64,000 nucleotides of DNA from Blautia massiliensis (ex Durand et al. 2017) (GCF_001487165.1 NZ_LN913006.1:1916305-1980304); one strand, 5' to 3'; positions 1-9,931 are shown, counted from the stretch's first letter. Made by a program: numbers and translations. The notes: a model not told the origin generated them from the sequence alone.

Positions 1-1207
1 TCATGGCCTCGGAACCGGTTTCACGGTATCTCTGCTCCACATTGCGGATCAGTCCCGGGAACGCCACATCGTAAACGCCCTCTCCCCGCTGTCCTTTATA
101 ATAAACCTTCACAGAATGACCGCCGGTACCATGGATGAGGATATCCTGGACCTTCTTCGGATACTCGCAGAAAGGTGTATCCAGAGAAAATTCATATTCC
201 CTTGCCAGGGCATCCAGGATCGCTCTGGAAAAGCTTCCCTGCGTGGTACAGGACTGCCATCCGAGAACAGCGATAGCTCCTTCATTGATACTCCGTTTCT
301 TATCCGGGATCATCAGATCGATATCAAATTCCATCTTATATCCAAGACCCAGACACTGGGGACAAGCACCAAACGGATTATTAAAGGAAAAGCTCCTGGG
401 TTCGATCTCATCAATGCTAATGCCGCAATCCGGACAGGAAAAACTCTGACTGAAATTCAGAAGCTTCCCGTCCATAGTGTCTACTACCAGCAGACCATCC
501 GCCAGATCCAGCACGGTTTCAATGGAATCGGAAAGACGCTTCTCTATTCCCGGTTTCACAATAAGTCGATCCACAACGATCTCAATGTTATGTTTGATAT
601 TCTTATCCAGCTTAATCTCCTCAGAAAGCTCATAGAGATTTCCATCGATCTGCACTCTCACATATCCGCTTCTTCTGGCCTGATCCAGAAGTTTAACATG
701 GGTTCCCTTACGGCCCCGCACTACCGGTGCAAGAAGCTGGATCTTCTGGCGTTCCGGAAGCGTCATGATCTGATCCACCATCTGATCTACCGTCTGTTTG
801 CGGATTTCCCTTCCACATTTGGGACAGTGCGGGATTCCCACACGGGCATACAGAAGTCGGAAATAATCGTAGATCTCCGTTACCGTACCCACTGTAGAAC
901 GGGGATTCCGGTTCGTTGACTTCTGATCAATGGAGATTGCCGGCGGAAGGCCCTCGATACTCTCCACATCCGGTTTCTCCATCTGTCCCAGGAACTGCCT
1001 CGCATAGGAAGAAAGTGACTCCATATAACGTCTCTGCCCCTCTGCATAAATGGTATCAAATGCAAGAGATGACTTACCGGAGCCACTGAGTCCGGTAAGT
1101 ACCACAAACTGGTCTCTGGGAATATCGACGCTAAGATTCTTAAGATTATTCTCATTGGCTCCGCGTATCCTGATAAAACGTTTCTTATCGTTTGCTTCTG
1201 CTGACAT
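1..1207 (-). CDS. uvrA: UvrA, excinuclease ABC subunit A (N-terminal 402 residues, cut by the window edge)
   Basis: UvrA is the damage-sensing ABC ATPase of nucleotide excision repair and acts with UvrB on DNA. The reading frame runs off position 1, so only the N-terminal part is present. The first ATPase half shows Walker A GLSGSGKS at about residues 39-46 and the UvrA-typical stretches [16 protein letters not shown] and [19 protein letters not shown] first zinc site CPKCG lies near residue 135, and a second Cys pair (CPDCG, then CPQC) further on. The start is the ATG at 1205-1207, reading [11 protein letters not shown], with AGGAGG a few bases upstream; it matches the usual UvrA N-terminus. 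No frameshift is visible. The family call is certain from the motifs; the C-terminal half cannot be checked. Confidence 0.97.
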   Translation of the reverse strand, partial: MSAEANDKKRFIRIRGANENNLKNLSVDIPRDQFVVLTGLSGSGKSSLAFDTIYAEGQRRYMESLSSYARQFLGQMEKPDVESIEGLPPAISIDQKSTNRNPRSTVGTVTEIYDYFRLLYARVGIPHCPKCGREIRKQTVDQMVDQIMTLPERQKIQLLAPVVRGRKGTHVKLLDQARRSGYVRVQIDGNLYELSEEIKLDKNIKHNIEIVVDRLIVKPGIEKRLSDSIETVLDLADGLLVVDTMDGKLLNFSQSFSCPDCGISIDEIEPRSFSFNNPFGACPQCLGLGYKMEFDIDLMIPDKKRSINEGAIAVLGWQSCTTQGSFSRAILDALAREYEFSLDTPFCEYPKKVQDILIHGTGGHSVKVYYKGQRGEGVYDVAFPGLIRNVEQRYRETGSEAM

Positions 1208-1362
1208 GAAAGCCTCCTACTCTGTCCGGTCATACAAAAATACTCCGGTATTCTTCTCAACAGCAGAATCTACCTCTCTTATTCCGCTGTAAAACTTCTG
1301 ATTTTTTATCAGTATACTGCCAGAACATCCGTTCGTCAAGGTGAAAAAATCGACAAATTTTT

Positions 1363-2499
1363 CTACAGCAGAAAATCCGCCATCACTCCATTGCTCACAT
1401 GGATTCCCCTTCTCGAAAGATATATCCTGTCTCCTTTTTGTTCCAGCATTCCGATCTCCAGATGTTTTTTCAGGACCTCTCCGTAAACGTTTTCCATATT
1501 TTTTCCGAAATATTCCGCAAACGCTTCCATTGAAACGCCCTCTGTCATCCGAAGCCCCAGAAACATAAACTCAGCCATCTCATCTGCCTCTGTAAGGCTT
1601 TCCATATTCTGGCGGATCTTATCCGGAAACGCACTGTTTCCAATATATTCCTTCATATCCGCAGTATTGGAAAAACGCATATGATCCAGAAGTGAAGACG
1701 CCCCAAGTCCCAGTCCCAGATAATCGATCCTCTGCCAGTATCCCTTATTATGACGGCATTCCCGTCCACCTTTCGCATAATTGGAGATCTCGTACTGATG
1801 AAACCCATATTCCGCCAGGATTCCTGCCGTATTCTCATACATACGGTACTCCGTATCCTCATCCGGCAATTTCAGCTTTCTCTCCCCGAAAGGAGTGCCT
1901 TCCTCAATGATCAGACTGTAGGCGGAAATATGTTCCGGCGAAAGCCCTGCCACCGTGCGGAGATTTTTTTCCCAGTCTGCATAGGTCTGTTCCGGAATGG
2001 CACTCATCAGATCGATATTGATGTTGGAAAAGCCTGCATCCCTTGCCATAAAAAAGCTCTCCTGAAACTCTTCCCACGTATGGATCCTTCCAAGGATCTT
2101 TAATTCCCGATTCTGCGGGGACTGAAGCCCCAGACTCAGCCGGTTGATCCCGTGTTCCAGATATATTTGAAGTTTTTCTTTATATAAAGTCCCCGGATTT
2201 GCTTCGATGGTAATCTCAGCATCCGGGGCCACAAAAAACTTATTTCTGATCTGATCCAGCATCTCTCCAACAAGAGACGGATCCGGCACGGAAGGTGTTC
2301 CTCCGCCGATAAAAACTGTGGTGATCTCCCTGTCCGAAAAATCCGGAACAGCAGCGATCTCCCTTTCCAGAGCCTGGAAATATTCCTGCTGTCTCTCTTT
2401 TCCGGCAGGTCCGGAAAGGAAATCACAGTAATCACATTTTTTCACACAAAACGGAATATGGATATAGAGCTCCAGCGGTTTTTTCGCCTCATTCTCCAT
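1363..2499 (-). CDS. hemW: HemW, radical SAM heme chaperone / coproporphyrinogen III oxidase-like protein
   Basis: 378 residues, normal for HemW. The family binds SAM and a 4Fe-4S cluster and is thought to deliver heme; older annotations call it oxygen-independent coproporphyrinogen III oxidase. The radical SAM triad CxxxCxxC is at Cys18, Cys22 and Cys25 (PFCVKKCDYC). Family motifs FIGGGTPS and NIDLMSAIPEQT follow, and RHNKGYW appears in the C-terminal half. A longer in-frame ATG exists upstream, but it would overlap the lipoprotein gene extensively. The ATG at 2497-2499 (MENEAKKPLEL) has AAGGAG six bases before it and overlaps the lipoprotein stop by 11 bases, so the two are probably translationally coupled. 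In B. subtilis hemW also follows lepA, which fits here. Confidence 0.94.
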   Translation of the reverse strand: MENEAKKPLELYIHIPFCVKKCDYCDFLSGPAGKERQQEYFQALEREIAAVPDFSDREITTVFIGGGTPSVPDPSLVGEMLDQIRNKFFVAPDAEITIEANPGTLYKEKLQIYLEHGINRLSLGLQSPQNRELKILGRIHTWEEFQESFFMARDAGFSNINIDLMSAIPEQTYADWEKNLRTVAGLSPEHISAYSLIIEEGTPFGERKLKLPDEDTEYRMYENTAGILAEYGFHQYEISNYAKGGRECRHNKGYWQRIDYLGLGLGASSLLDHMRFSNTADMKEYIGNSAFPDKIRQNMESLTEADEMAEFMFLGLRMTEGVSMEAFAEYFGKNMENVYGEVLKKHLEIGMLEQKGDRIYLSRRGIHVSNGVMADFLL

Positions 2500-2875
2500 C
2501 CATGGCTCCTTCCTCTCCACCACTACCTGATGTATCATTATCCTCATCGGAGCTTGTATCTTCACCGGCACTATCCGCATTATCCGTACTTCCGTCTGAA
2601 GCAGCCGGTGTCGGTGTCACGCCATCAATCCCCAGTGCCTCGCTGCCGTTTTCTGCCAGGTACTCATTGACCATTGTCAGATTTCCATTGCTCGTCACTG
2701 CATCCGGATCTACGGTTTTCGGATCAGGAGTGGCAGTCGGTTCCGGCGCTGTACTGATTTTGATCACACTTTCCTCTTCTGCATTTTTCTTCTTTGAACC
2801 ACATCCGGTAAGCAGAGCTCCTGTTATAGCCAGAAGTCCTGCTGCCAGAAACAGTTTTTTTATATTTTTTTTCAA
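2489..2875 (-). CDS. Small predicted lipoprotein, function unknown
   Basis: 128 residues. A basic start (MKKNIKKLF) and hydrophobic stretch run into the lipobox LTGC with Cys25, so the mature protein should be a membrane-anchored lipoprotein outside the cell. After a Lys-rich linker the protein is low-complexity: Pro/Thr/Ala near the middle, then Ser/Asp/Glu/Gly at the C-terminus (for example SSDEDNDTSGSGGEEG). I see no enzymatic domain and do not recognise a family beyond lipoprotein. It sits 11 bases after lepA and overlaps the start of hemW, so it is part of that operon. It may be a lineage-specific insertion in the otherwise conserved lepA-hemW pair. Confidence 0.8.
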   Translation of the reverse strand: MKKNIKKLFLAAGLLAITGALLTGCGSKKKNAEEESVIKISTAPEPTATPDPKTVDPDAVTSNGNLTMVNEYLAENGSEALGIDGVTPTPAASDGSTDNADSAGEDTSSDEDNDTSGSGGEEGAMDGE

Positions 2876-2886
2876 AAAGTCATCTC

Positions 2887-4695
2887 CTATTTATCATCCA
2901 GCTTCAGGACACTCATAAATGCCTTCTGCGGGATCTCCACGTTACCTACCTGACGCATACGTTTCTTACCTTCCTTCTGTTTTTCCAGAAGCTTCTTCTT
3001 ACGGGAGATATCTCCACCGTAACACTTGGCAAGTACGTCTTTACGCATGGCTCTTACCGTCTCTCTGGCAATGACCTTGCTTCCGATAGCTGCCTGGATC
3101 GGAATCTCAAAGAGCTGTCTCGGGATCTCGTCTTTCAGCTTCTCACACATCTTTCTTCCACGCTCGTAAGCAGTATCTGCATGCACGATAAAGGAAAGAG
3201 CATCCACTTCTTCTTTATTCACAAGGATATCCAGCTTTACAAGCTCACTTCTCTCATATCCGTCCAGTTCGTAATCCAGGGATGCATAACCTCTGGAACG
3301 TGATTTCAGTGCATCAAAGAAATCATAAATGATCTCGTTCAGCGGCAGTCTGTATTTCAGGAGTGCACGGGTTTCTTCCATATATTCCATGCCTTCATAC
3401 TGACCACGTCTCTCCTGGCAGAGATCCATGATCGCACCAATGAACTCTGTGGTTACCATGATCTCCGCCTTCACCATAGGCTCTTCCATGTATTCGATCT
3501 CTGAAGGATCCGGAAGGTTGGTGGGATTGGTCAGCTCGATGATCTCACCATTGGTTTTATAGACCTTATAGATAACACTCGGTGCTGTAGTTACAAGATC
3601 CAGGTTATACTCTCTCTCCAGACGCTCCTGGATGATCTCCAGATGAAGAAGTCCCAGGAAGCCGCAGCGGAAACCAAATCCAAGGGCGACCGATGTCTCC
3701 GGTTCATAATAAAGGGAAGCATCGTTGAGCTGAAGCTTCTCCAGCGCGTCACGGAGATCGCCGTACTTGGCACCATCTGCCGGATAAAGGCCACAATAAA
3801 CCATAGGGTTTACCTTCTTATATCCCGGAAGCGCCTCTGCACAGGGGTTGTCCGCATCCGTTACCGTATCACCCACACGGGTATCACGGACATTCTTGAT
3901 GCTGGCTGTGATATATCCGACCATACCTGCTGTCAGCTCGTCACATGGGATAAACTGACCCGCTCCAAAATATCCAACTTCCACAACCTCCGTGGTGAAT
4001 CCGGTCGCCATCATATGGATCCTCGTGCCCTTTTTCACACGTCCGTCCTTCACTCTGCAAAATACGATAACACCCTTATAAGGGTCATAAACAGAGTCGA
4101 AGATCAGAGCCTTCAGAGGTGCATCCACATCCCCCGCCGGCGCCGGGACCTTATTGACGATCTGCTCCAGGACCTGGTCTACATTCAGTCCTGTTTTTGC
4201 GGAGATCTGCGGTGCATCCTGCGCTTCAATTCCGATCACATCCTCGATCTCATTGATAACACGCTCCGGATCCGCACTTGGAAGGTCGATCTTGTTGATC
4301 ACCGGAACCACATCCAGATCATGGTCCAGTGCCATATATACATTGGCAAGTGTCTGAGCTTCGATTCCCTGTGCTGCATCCACAACAAGGATCGCTCCGT
4401 CACAGGCAGCAAGGCTTCGGGAAACTTCATAGTTAAAATCCACATGTCCCGGGGTATCGATCAGGTTAAAAATATACTCATTTCCGTCCTTGGCTTTGTA
4501 TACAATACGAACCGCCTGGGATTTGATGGTGATCCCTCGTTCTCTCTCAAGGTCCATGTTATCCAGAACCTGGGCCTGCATTTCCCTCTCGGTAAGAAGT
4601 CCCGTCATCTCGATGATACGGTCCGCAAGTGTTGACTTGCCATGGTCGATATGTGCAATGATACAAAAATTCCGAATTTTACTCTGGTCTATCAT
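2887..4695 (-). CDS. lepA: LepA, elongation factor 4 (GTPase)
   Basis: 602 residues, the normal LepA length. LepA is a ribosome-associated translational GTPase linked to back-translocation and subunit biogenesis. G1 is AHIDHGKST at residues 14-22, G3 is DTPGHVD, G4 is NKID, and switch I has RGITIKSQ. The C-terminal LepA-specific domain is present, with [19 protein letters not shown] near the end. The start is [10 protein letters not shown] with AGGAGG in good position. It lies between spoIIP (82-base gap) and the lipoprotein gene, in the B. subtilis-like order gpr-spoIIP-lepA-hemW. Confidence 0.98.
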   Translation of the reverse strand: MIDQSKIRNFCIIAHIDHGKSTLADRIIEMTGLLTEREMQAQVLDNMDLERERGITIKSQAVRIVYKAKDGNEYIFNLIDTPGHVDFNYEVSRSLAACDGAILVVDAAQGIEAQTLANVYMALDHDLDVVPVINKIDLPSADPERVINEIEDVIGIEAQDAPQISAKTGLNVDQVLEQIVNKVPAPAGDVDAPLKALIFDSVYDPYKGVIVFCRVKDGRVKKGTRIHMMATGFTTEVVEVGYFGAGQFIPCDELTAGMVGYITASIKNVRDTRVGDTVTDADNPCAEALPGYKKVNPMVYCGLYPADGAKYGDLRDALEKLQLNDASLYYEPETSVALGFGFRCGFLGLLHLEIIQERLEREYNLDLVTTAPSVIYKVYKTNGEIIELTNPTNLPDPSEIEYMEEPMVKAEIMVTTEFIGAIMDLCQERRGQYEGMEYMEETRALLKYRLPLNEIIYDFFDALKSRSRGYASLDYELDGYERSELVKLDILVNKEEVDALSFIVHADTAYERGRKMCEKLKDEIPRQLFEIPIQAAIGSKVIARETVRAMRKDVLAKCYGGDISRKKKLLEKQKEGKKRMRQVGNVEIPQKAFMSVLKLDDK

Positions 4696-4777
4696 TCAGG
4701 AAGTCCTCCTTAAATTTCTCTCGTATAAAGCGTTCAGAACGCATATTTTTCCATACTGCTCTTTATCATATCATATT

Positions 4778-6160
4778 TCAGCCTTCTTTGTCACTGCCTT
4801 TCAGAACTCTGTTTAAGATATCTGCAAATGGTTCCATGGCATTTCGGACTTCCTCCACGGTATTTGTCTGTGCTCCGGCCTCCAGAAGCAGGGCCCGTGG
4901 CTTAAGATGCAGATTATAGCGAAGACCTGCCAGATAGATCCCCCGGTAAAGATCGGGGTAATACTGTGCCGCCTGATATTCCAGCTGAAAGGAAAATGCC
5001 AGATTCTCTTCTATGTAAGGATTGGGCAGATAACTCACTGCCCCCTGACTGACTGTATAGCTTAATCCATTATAAAAAAGCAGCTGAGCAGTAGGTTTTC
5101 CATTCACCTGCGTTACCAGATGACGCTCATCCGGCACACCATCTCTGTGAAGGTCGATCACAACTTCAATGGTGGGATTTTCTTCCAGCACTTTTTCTAT
5201 GGATGCCCTGGCATAATCATAAGCCTTGCTCCTGTCCAGTGTTCCTCCCATCATATCAAAGGCATCTGTTATATGAATGACCTGGTATCCATATGTTTTT
5301 TCCAGAAGTTCAGTAAGATGATCTCCCACTCCTACGATGGTGTCCTCAGTCTGTCCTTCTCTTGAATCTGCAAAAGCCTCCTGGGAATGGGTATGATAAA
5401 TCAGAATCTGGGGTACCGATGAATCCTTTTTAACGGACAGATCCTCCTTCAGAAAACGGGGCGCACTGATCTGCTGTGCATTCGTCTCCGTATTGGAATC
5501 CAATATAAAAAACTGATTCATCACATAGTCAAAATCTGCCAGTTTCGCCTGAGACAAGTCAATCTGCGGATGTGGCAGTGCCACAGTCTCCTGTTCCTTC
5601 GCAGTATTTTCACCGGATTGGTTCTCCTCTGACGGAGGAGTCTCCGGTTCTGTGTCCCCCGGCTCCGTAGCTTCCTGTTCTGAACCTCCCGGTTCTGTAA
5701 TTTCTGGCTCTGCAACTTCCTGTTCTGCATTTCCCTTAACAGTCTCCTGTTCATTTTTTTTGCCGTCAGGAGATTTTTTCTCTGCATCTTCCGCTTCTTT
5801 CTTTTGAATTTCTTTTTTCTTTTGAAGCTCTTCTTTCTTCTGAAGGGCTTCTTTCTTCTGAAGGGCTTCTTTCTTTTCCACTTCTTCCGCCTCGGCCATC
5901 AACAGCGTCTCCTGCTCTTTTCGGTTCTCTGCTTCCACTTCTTCACCCAGATGCTCTGCGTTTTTTTCCTGCAAAAGCATCTCTGTTTCCCGGTCTCTGC
6001 CATTTTCCTTCTGCAGAGCTTTCTTTTCCAGAAAGCAATACAGCGGCAGCTGTCTGTAGATCTCACCATGCCTGAAAAAATCTCCCGGAAGGACAGCCAC
6101 CACCCCCAGGAAGATCAGGCTCAAAACCACGCAGAAAGCCCTCTGGATATTCGTCACCAA
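4778..6160 (-). CDS. spoIIP: SpoIIP, stage II sporulation protein P (cell wall hydrolase)
   Basis: 460 residues. SpoIIP is the amidase/endopeptidase of the engulfment complex SpoIID-SpoIIM-SpoIIP, anchored in the mother-cell membrane. One N-terminal membrane segment spans about residues 7-27. Residues about 60-200 are charged low-complexity sequence with repeated Glu/Lys heptad-like units (EALQKKEALQKK) and then Pro/Glu-rich repeats. The C-terminal catalytic domain from about residue 240 has the zinc-ligand-type motifs YHTHSQEAF and VIDLHRDG and ends in EAGAQTNT. The starting ATG follows closely on gpr (20-base gap), implying co-transcription in sporulation. The long charged linker is unusual in length but family members vary there. 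Confidence 0.93.
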   Translation of the reverse strand: MVTNIQRAFCVVLSLIFLGVVAVLPGDFFRHGEIYRQLPLYCFLEKKALQKENGRDRETEMLLQEKNAEHLGEEVEAENRKEQETLLMAEAEEVEKKEALQKKEALQKKEELQKKKEIQKKEAEDAEKKSPDGKKNEQETVKGNAEQEVAEPEITEPGGSEQEATEPGDTEPETPPSEENQSGENTAKEQETVALPHPQIDLSQAKLADFDYVMNQFFILDSNTETNAQQISAPRFLKEDLSVKKDSSVPQILIYHTHSQEAFADSREGQTEDTIVGVGDHLTELLEKTYGYQVIHITDAFDMMGGTLDRSKAYDYARASIEKVLEENPTIEVVIDLHRDGVPDERHLVTQVNGKPTAQLLFYNGLSYTVSQGAVSYLPNPYIEENLAFSFQLEYQAAQYYPDLYRGIYLAGLRYNLHLKPRALLLEAGAQTNTVEEVRNAMEPFADILNRVLKGSDKEG

Positions 6161-6180
6161 CGATCACCTCTTATGGTATT

Positions 6181-7110
6181 TTATGACCTGTCCTCTTCGA
6201 TTAGACTATCGGAAAAAGCCAGATTCAGTCCCTCGGAAATGGTAAAGCTTAAATATCGTACCGTTTCATCCACATCCTTTGGTGTTACAAACATGGTGTA
6301 AAGCTTCGGTGAGATCATTTCTTCCAGAAACTCCTTCTGCTCATCTTCCTCCAGCGCCTCCAGAAGCTCTGCCATGGAATCATGGACAATAGTAGCCGCA
6401 TCCACCACAGTCGGAACACCGATCCCGATCACACGGACCGAAAGATTTTCTTCATTCAGGCCTTCCCTGTGATTCCCCACGCCGGAGCCCGGACTGATCC
6501 CGGTATCCGTGATCTGGATCGTCCGGTTAAGTCTTGTCGTACTTCTGGCCGCCAGCGCATCTACGGCGATCACCAAATCCGGCTTTGTCTCAGAAACAAC
6601 ACCCCGAACAATTTCCAGAGTTTCCATTCCGGTCTGTGCCATCACACCCGGAACGATCCCGCTGATCTGATGCATTTTCATATGTTCATTGCTCTTCAGC
6701 CCATATTCCCGGATCACATGCCTTGTCATATGAAGATTGGAAACTGCACGAGGGCCAAGAGAATCCGCAGTGATCTCCTGATTTCCAAGGCCTACCACCA
6801 GGATTGACTGCTGCCGTCCGAGATCGATCAGCTCCCTCAAATGATGTGCCACCTCTTCCGAGATCTCCCTGTGATAATCCTCATCCGGAACGGAAAGATC
6901 CGGTGCCTCAATGGTAATATAGGTCCCCTGTGGTTTTCCCATGGTCCTGGCTCCGTTTTCCGTTGTGATCCGCACTACGGTAGTCCGAACATCCTTTTCC
7001 GCATCGTATCTTTCCCTGATCTCTACTCCACGTACTTCTACGTTTTCCGCCTGAAAGCGTTCCGTTGCTTCCAGCGCCAGGTCTGTTCTGATTCTGCTCC
7101 TTCCAGCCAT
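6181..7110 (-). CDS. gpr: GPR, germination protease
   Basis: 309 residues, a little shorter than the Bacillus enzyme. GPR is the spore endoprotease that degrades small acid-soluble proteins at germination; it is made as a zymogen in the forespore. The N-terminus RTDLALEATE is the typical GPR start. The central block VIAVDALAARSTTRLNRT followed by QITDTGISPGSGVGN is diagnostic, with conserved acidic residues in it; VVDAATI follows. It starts the run gpr-spoIIP-lepA-hemW, divergent from rpsT. In Bacillus this gene uses forespore sigma factors, but I could not identify such a promoter with confidence. Confidence 0.96.
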   Translation of the reverse strand: MAGRSRIRTDLALEATERFQAENVEVRGVEIRERYDAEKDVRTTVVRITTENGARTMGKPQGTYITIEAPDLSVPDEDYHREISEEVAHHLRELIDLGRQQSILVVGLGNQEITADSLGPRAVSNLHMTRHVIREYGLKSNEHMKMHQISGIVPGVMAQTGMETLEIVRGVVSETKPDLVIAVDALAARSTTRLNRTIQITDTGISPGSGVGNHREGLNEENLSVRVIGIGVPTVVDAATIVHDSMAELLEALEEDEQKEFLEEMISPKLYTMFVTPKDVDETVRYLSFTISEGLNLAFSDSLIEEDRS

Positions 7111-7286
7111 ACTCTCATCCTCTTTTTCTGTAAGATTGCAAAGACTTTTCCACTGCTATCTGCAGCTTTACCGGTGTTTTCCCTTTCATTATTTCCCTTT
7201 TTCCCATAAATATGTATCATTTCCCCTTTTCCACACAGCATCTGGTATTTTTTGCATATTTTTTTGGAATTTTTGCAAAAAACATC

Positions 7287-7315
7287 TTGACATTCCTGTG
7301 CACGTATAATAATAT
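7287..7315 (+). promoter_or_regulatory. Probable sigma-A promoter of rpsT
   Basis: TTGACA at 7287-7292, then 17 bases, then TAATAT at 7310-7315. A perfect TATAAT exists at 7305-7310 but only 12 bases from the -35, so it is unlikely to be the partner. The leader to rpsT is about 80 bases. Confidence 0.6.
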
Positions 7316-7402
7316 ATATAAGCATGTTTCATAGGAGCGCCCGTGTCTGTTCCTGTGAATGTAATTTAATATTATATTTTTAAGGAATCGGAGGTGTACG
7401 AA

Positions 7403-7666
7403 TTGGCTAACATTAAATCCGCAAAGAAGAGAATCTTAGTTAACAGCACTAAGGCTGCAAGAAACAAAGCAATCCGTTCTGCAGTTAAGACTTCCATCAA
7501 GAAAGTTGAGACAGCAGTTGAGAATAAGGATAAGGCAGCTGCAGAGGTTGCTCTTAAGGATGCAATCTCCACAATCAGCAAAGCTACATCCAAGGGCGTT
7601 TATCACAAAAATAACTGCGCCAGAAAAATTTCCCGTCTTTCCAAAGCTGTCAACAGCATTGCGTAA
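7403..7666 (+). CDS. rpsT: Ribosomal protein S20 (bS20), TTG start
   Basis: 87 residues, the usual S20 length; binds 16S rRNA in the small subunit. The protein reads MANIKSAKKRI from a TTG at 7403-7405, with GGAGGTG eight bases upstream. A GTG at 7394 in frame would add three residues but overlaps the ribosome binding site. TTG start codons are known for S20 in other bacteria, where they take part in autogenous control. Basic, helical composition as expected. Followed by a strong terminator. Confidence 0.97.
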   Translation: MANIKSAKKRILVNSTKAARNKAIRSAVKTSIKKVETAVENKDKAAAEVALKDAISTISKATSKGVYHKNNCARKISRLSKAVNSIA

Positions 7667-7708
7667 TAGACCACGGAATATTTTAGTTATAAGCTTATAA
7701 GTAAAAGG

Positions 7709-7742
7709 AAAGACAGTCGAACCGTCAGCGACTGTCTTTTTT
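7709..7742 (+). terminator. Rho-independent terminator of rpsT
   Basis: Stem AAAGACAGTCG (7709-7719) with CGACTGTCTTT (7729-7739), nine-base loop, T-run to 7742. Confidence 0.9.
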
Positions 7743-7780
7743 GTATATAGATTTCTGCATTGACCAAAAGGAGTTTTTTT

Positions 7781-8353
7781 ATGATATCTCATCCCTTTCC
7801 CTACCGCATTATCCGCAGCAGCCGGAAAACCCTGGCGATCCAGGTCAGCGTTTCCGGCCAGGTAACTGTCCGCGCTCCACACACAATGCCAGATTCCACC
7901 ATCCATCGTTTTCTCTCACAGAAAGAAAGCTGGATCCTGGAGCATCTCTCCCACGCTGCCACTGAGCCGGCACATCCCCAAGCTGAAAACCCGCCTCTTT
8001 CGGAATTCCGTCGCAGTTATTATATGGAATCCGCCAGAAAAATATTCAAAAGAAAAACCGCAGCCTACGCCAGAAAAATGGGCGTAACCTACGGCCGTAT
8101 CACGATCCGGGAACAAAAAACCCGCTGGGGAAGCTGCACCAGCGAAGGAAACCTGAACTTCAACTGGCGGTTGATCTTCGCCCCGGAAAAAGTCCTGGAT
8201 TATGTTGTGGTACACGAACTTTCCCACAGAAAAGAAATGAATCATTCCCCTGCCTTTTATGCAGTGGTGGCATCTGTGATGCCGGAGTATAAAGCCTGCG
8301 AAAAATGGCTCAGGGACAACGGAGCGACCCTGTGGCAGAACCCGTCTCCGTAA
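7781..8353 (+). CDS. YgjP-type (M48/WLM-like) metal-dependent hydrolase
   Basis: 190 residues. The family is a minimal zincin of unknown substrate (YgjP, formerly DUF45). Catalytic motif VVHELSHRKEMNHS near residues 145-158 gives HExxH plus the third histidine. The preceding WGSC motif (KTRWGSCTSEGNLNFNWRL) is diagnostic of the family. The start is the ATG at 7781 with AAAGGAG eight bases before; a TTG seven codons upstream is disfavoured because it overlaps that site. It lies right after the rpsT terminator and converges on holA with a 3-base gap. Confidence 0.93.
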   Translation: MISHPFPYRIIRSSRKTLAIQVSVSGQVTVRAPHTMPDSTIHRFLSQKESWILEHLSHAATEPAHPQAENPPLSEFRRSYYMESARKIFKRKTAAYARKMGVTYGRITIREQKTRWGSCTSEGNLNFNWRLIFAPEKVLDYVVVHELSHRKEMNHSPAFYAVVASVMPEYKACEKWLRDNGATLWQNPSP

Positions 8354-8356
8354 AAC

Positions 8357-9352
8357 TCAGGCTCTCACTGCTCTCGCCGAGCTGTACTTCACGATCAGAA
8401 GCTCCACGCTGAGCACATCTCCAAGTGTACCTGTCTTTACCGCCTCTTCCGCATCCACAAAATCCCGCACAGCATTCTCCAGCTCTTCCACAGTGTAGGA
8501 TCTGGCACAGGATGCCAGATTCCGCACAACAAAAGAGGGTACTCCCAGTTTGGAAGCGATCTCGGTTTGAGAAAGACCCTCCTGTGACATTTTCTTGGTC
8601 AGGCAGATCTGACGAAACTGTTTCGCCAGAAGAAACAATATCCGCATCGGCGGTTCCCGAAGAGTCAGAAGGTCATAGTACAGATCCAGGGCCCGCTTCT
8701 GGTTCTTCTCCGTCACCGCACGCACCATATCAAAGATCTTATTGGTTGTCTGCGTGGTACAGACAGCCTGGATATCTGCAGCCGTCACAACATCTCTTCC
8801 GACCGTATAGGAGATCAGCTTTTCCAGCTCCATCCTTATATTTCCCATATCTGTTCCCGTCATGGTCAGCAGAAGCTCCACATCTCTCTGGGTGATCCTG
8901 CGGCCATTTTTTCCAAGGATCCCTGCTGCCCACCGCATAAGAGTCTTTTCATCCTGCTGTTTAAATTCCCCGATGCTGCCGCAGGCTTTTACCGCCTTGT
9001 ACATACGGCTTCTTTTATCTACTTCAGACTCGCAGAACACCAGATACAGATAATCAGGCAGCGCTTTCATATAATCTGCCAGTTCCTCACATTTGTTCTT
9101 AAAGAATCCCGTATCCTCAAGAAGGACTACTCTTCGCTCTGCAAAAAAGGGCATGGTATCACAAAGACTCAAAAGCTCCCGGACATCGATCCCCTTCCCC
9201 TCATATCTGGTAAAATTCATGGTATCATCGTCCGGGTTCAGAGCCTTCACCAGATTTCTTTTATATTGTTGTTTCAGATAGGCTTCCTCACCGTAAAGGA
9301 GATATGCCTGCTTAAATTTTCCTGTTTTAATATCTTCCTGAATATTCTTCAA
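8357..9352 (-). CDS. holA: HolA, DNA polymerase III delta subunit, probable TTG start
   Basis: 331 residues from the proposed start. HolA is the clamp-loader delta subunit that opens the beta clamp. Sequence features are the N-terminal FKQAYLLYGEEAYLKQQY, PFFAERRVVLLED, and the C-terminal all-helical domain with SQTEIASKLGVPSFVVRN. The frame stays open another 33 codons to an ATG, but that extension (SQIFAWVLHFRQL) is not typical. A TTG at 9350-9352 gives MKNIQEDIKTGKFKQAYL, the usual N-terminus, with AGGGG about eight bases upstream. In B. subtilis holA also neighbours rpsT. Confidence 0.9.
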   Translation of the reverse strand: MKNIQEDIKTGKFKQAYLLYGEEAYLKQQYKRNLVKALNPDDDTMNFTRYEGKGIDVRELLSLCDTMPFFAERRVVLLEDTGFFKNKCEELADYMKALPDYLYLVFCESEVDKRSRMYKAVKACGSIGEFKQQDEKTLMRWAAGILGKNGRRITQRDVELLLTMTGTDMGNIRMELEKLISYTVGRDVVTAADIQAVCTTQTTNKIFDMVRAVTEKNQKRALDLYYDLLTLREPPMRILFLLAKQFRQICLTKKMSQEGLSQTEIASKLGVPSFVVRNLASCARSYTVEELENAVRDFVDAEEAVKTGTLGDVLSVELLIVKYSSARAVRA

Positions 9353-9430
9353 TCTCTGTACCCCTGTCTGATTTTCTCTGTAATCCAGTTTATACGACAA
9401 CTGCCGGAAATGCAACACCCAAGCAAAAAT

Positions 9431-9459
9431 TTGACTTTCCACCATATTCATGATACTGT
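9431..9459 (+). promoter_or_regulatory. Probable promoter of the DUF6465-like gene
   Basis: TTGACT at 9431-9436, 17-base spacer, TACTGT at 9454-9459; 64 bases before the start codon, in the divergent gap with holA. Confidence 0.5.
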
Positions 9460-9523
9460 AAACAGGTACATATTCCGGCAGATCCGTTCTGTCAGCGAAA
9501 TATGCGGAAGGGAGTGTTCCATT

Positions 9524-9931
9524 ATGGAAAAAAGAAGAAACAGCAGAACAAGCAACCTGAAGAGCGCAACCACCAAGGCCAAAGCTACCGTGAAATCAAC
9601 TGTAGAAAAGATTGAAAAAACACCTGCAGCTGAAAAAACCGTTAAAGCAGTCAAAAAGGCAACAGAGACTGTAGCAGCCAAGGCACCAGAAGTAGTAGAA
9701 GAAGTTAAGAACACTGTAAAAAATCATAAGATCAGCGGCATCACACTTGAAATTTTTGAGACATCCATCACAGTTGCCGACCTTGAGGCAGCTGTTAAGA
9801 AAGATGCAGAAGCAAAGGGCCTGAAAGGCAAAGAGCTCCACATCTATGTAAATGCAGAAGAAAGAGCAGCTTACTACACTGCTGACGGAGAGGGTTCCGA
9901 CGATTACAGGATCGATCTGACCACTCTGTAA
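9524..9931 (+). CDS. DUF6465-like protein with Lys/Ala-rich N-terminus
   Basis: 135 residues, function unknown. The N-terminal 70 residues are Lys/Ala/Thr/Val-rich and repetitive (KATVKSTVEKIEKTP, KAVKKATETVAAK), resembling histone-like or amphipathic tails. The C-terminal 60 residues form a compact domain ending in NAEERAAYYTADGEGS and DDYRIDLTTL, which I associate with DUF6465 from Lachnospiraceae. Start ATG at 9524 with GGGAG upstream. It stands alone, with its own promoter and a two-way terminator. Function can only be guessed; the basic tail would permit nucleic acid or envelope binding. Confidence 0.75.
   Translation: MEKRRNSRTSNLKSATTKAKATVKSTVEKIEKTPAAEKTVKAVKKATETVAAKAPEVVEEVKNTVKNHKISGITLEIFETSITVADLEAAVKKDAEAKGLKGKELHIYVNAEERAAYYTADGEGSDDYRIDLTTL

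Noticed and set aside
3643..4635. 330-codon open frame antisense to lepA
   Set aside because: It mirrors the conserved LepA codons, has no ribosome binding site and resembles no family.
7287..7310. TTGACA with perfect TATAAT upstream of rpsT
   Set aside because: Spacer is only 12 bases; the hexamer 17 bases away was preferred as -10.
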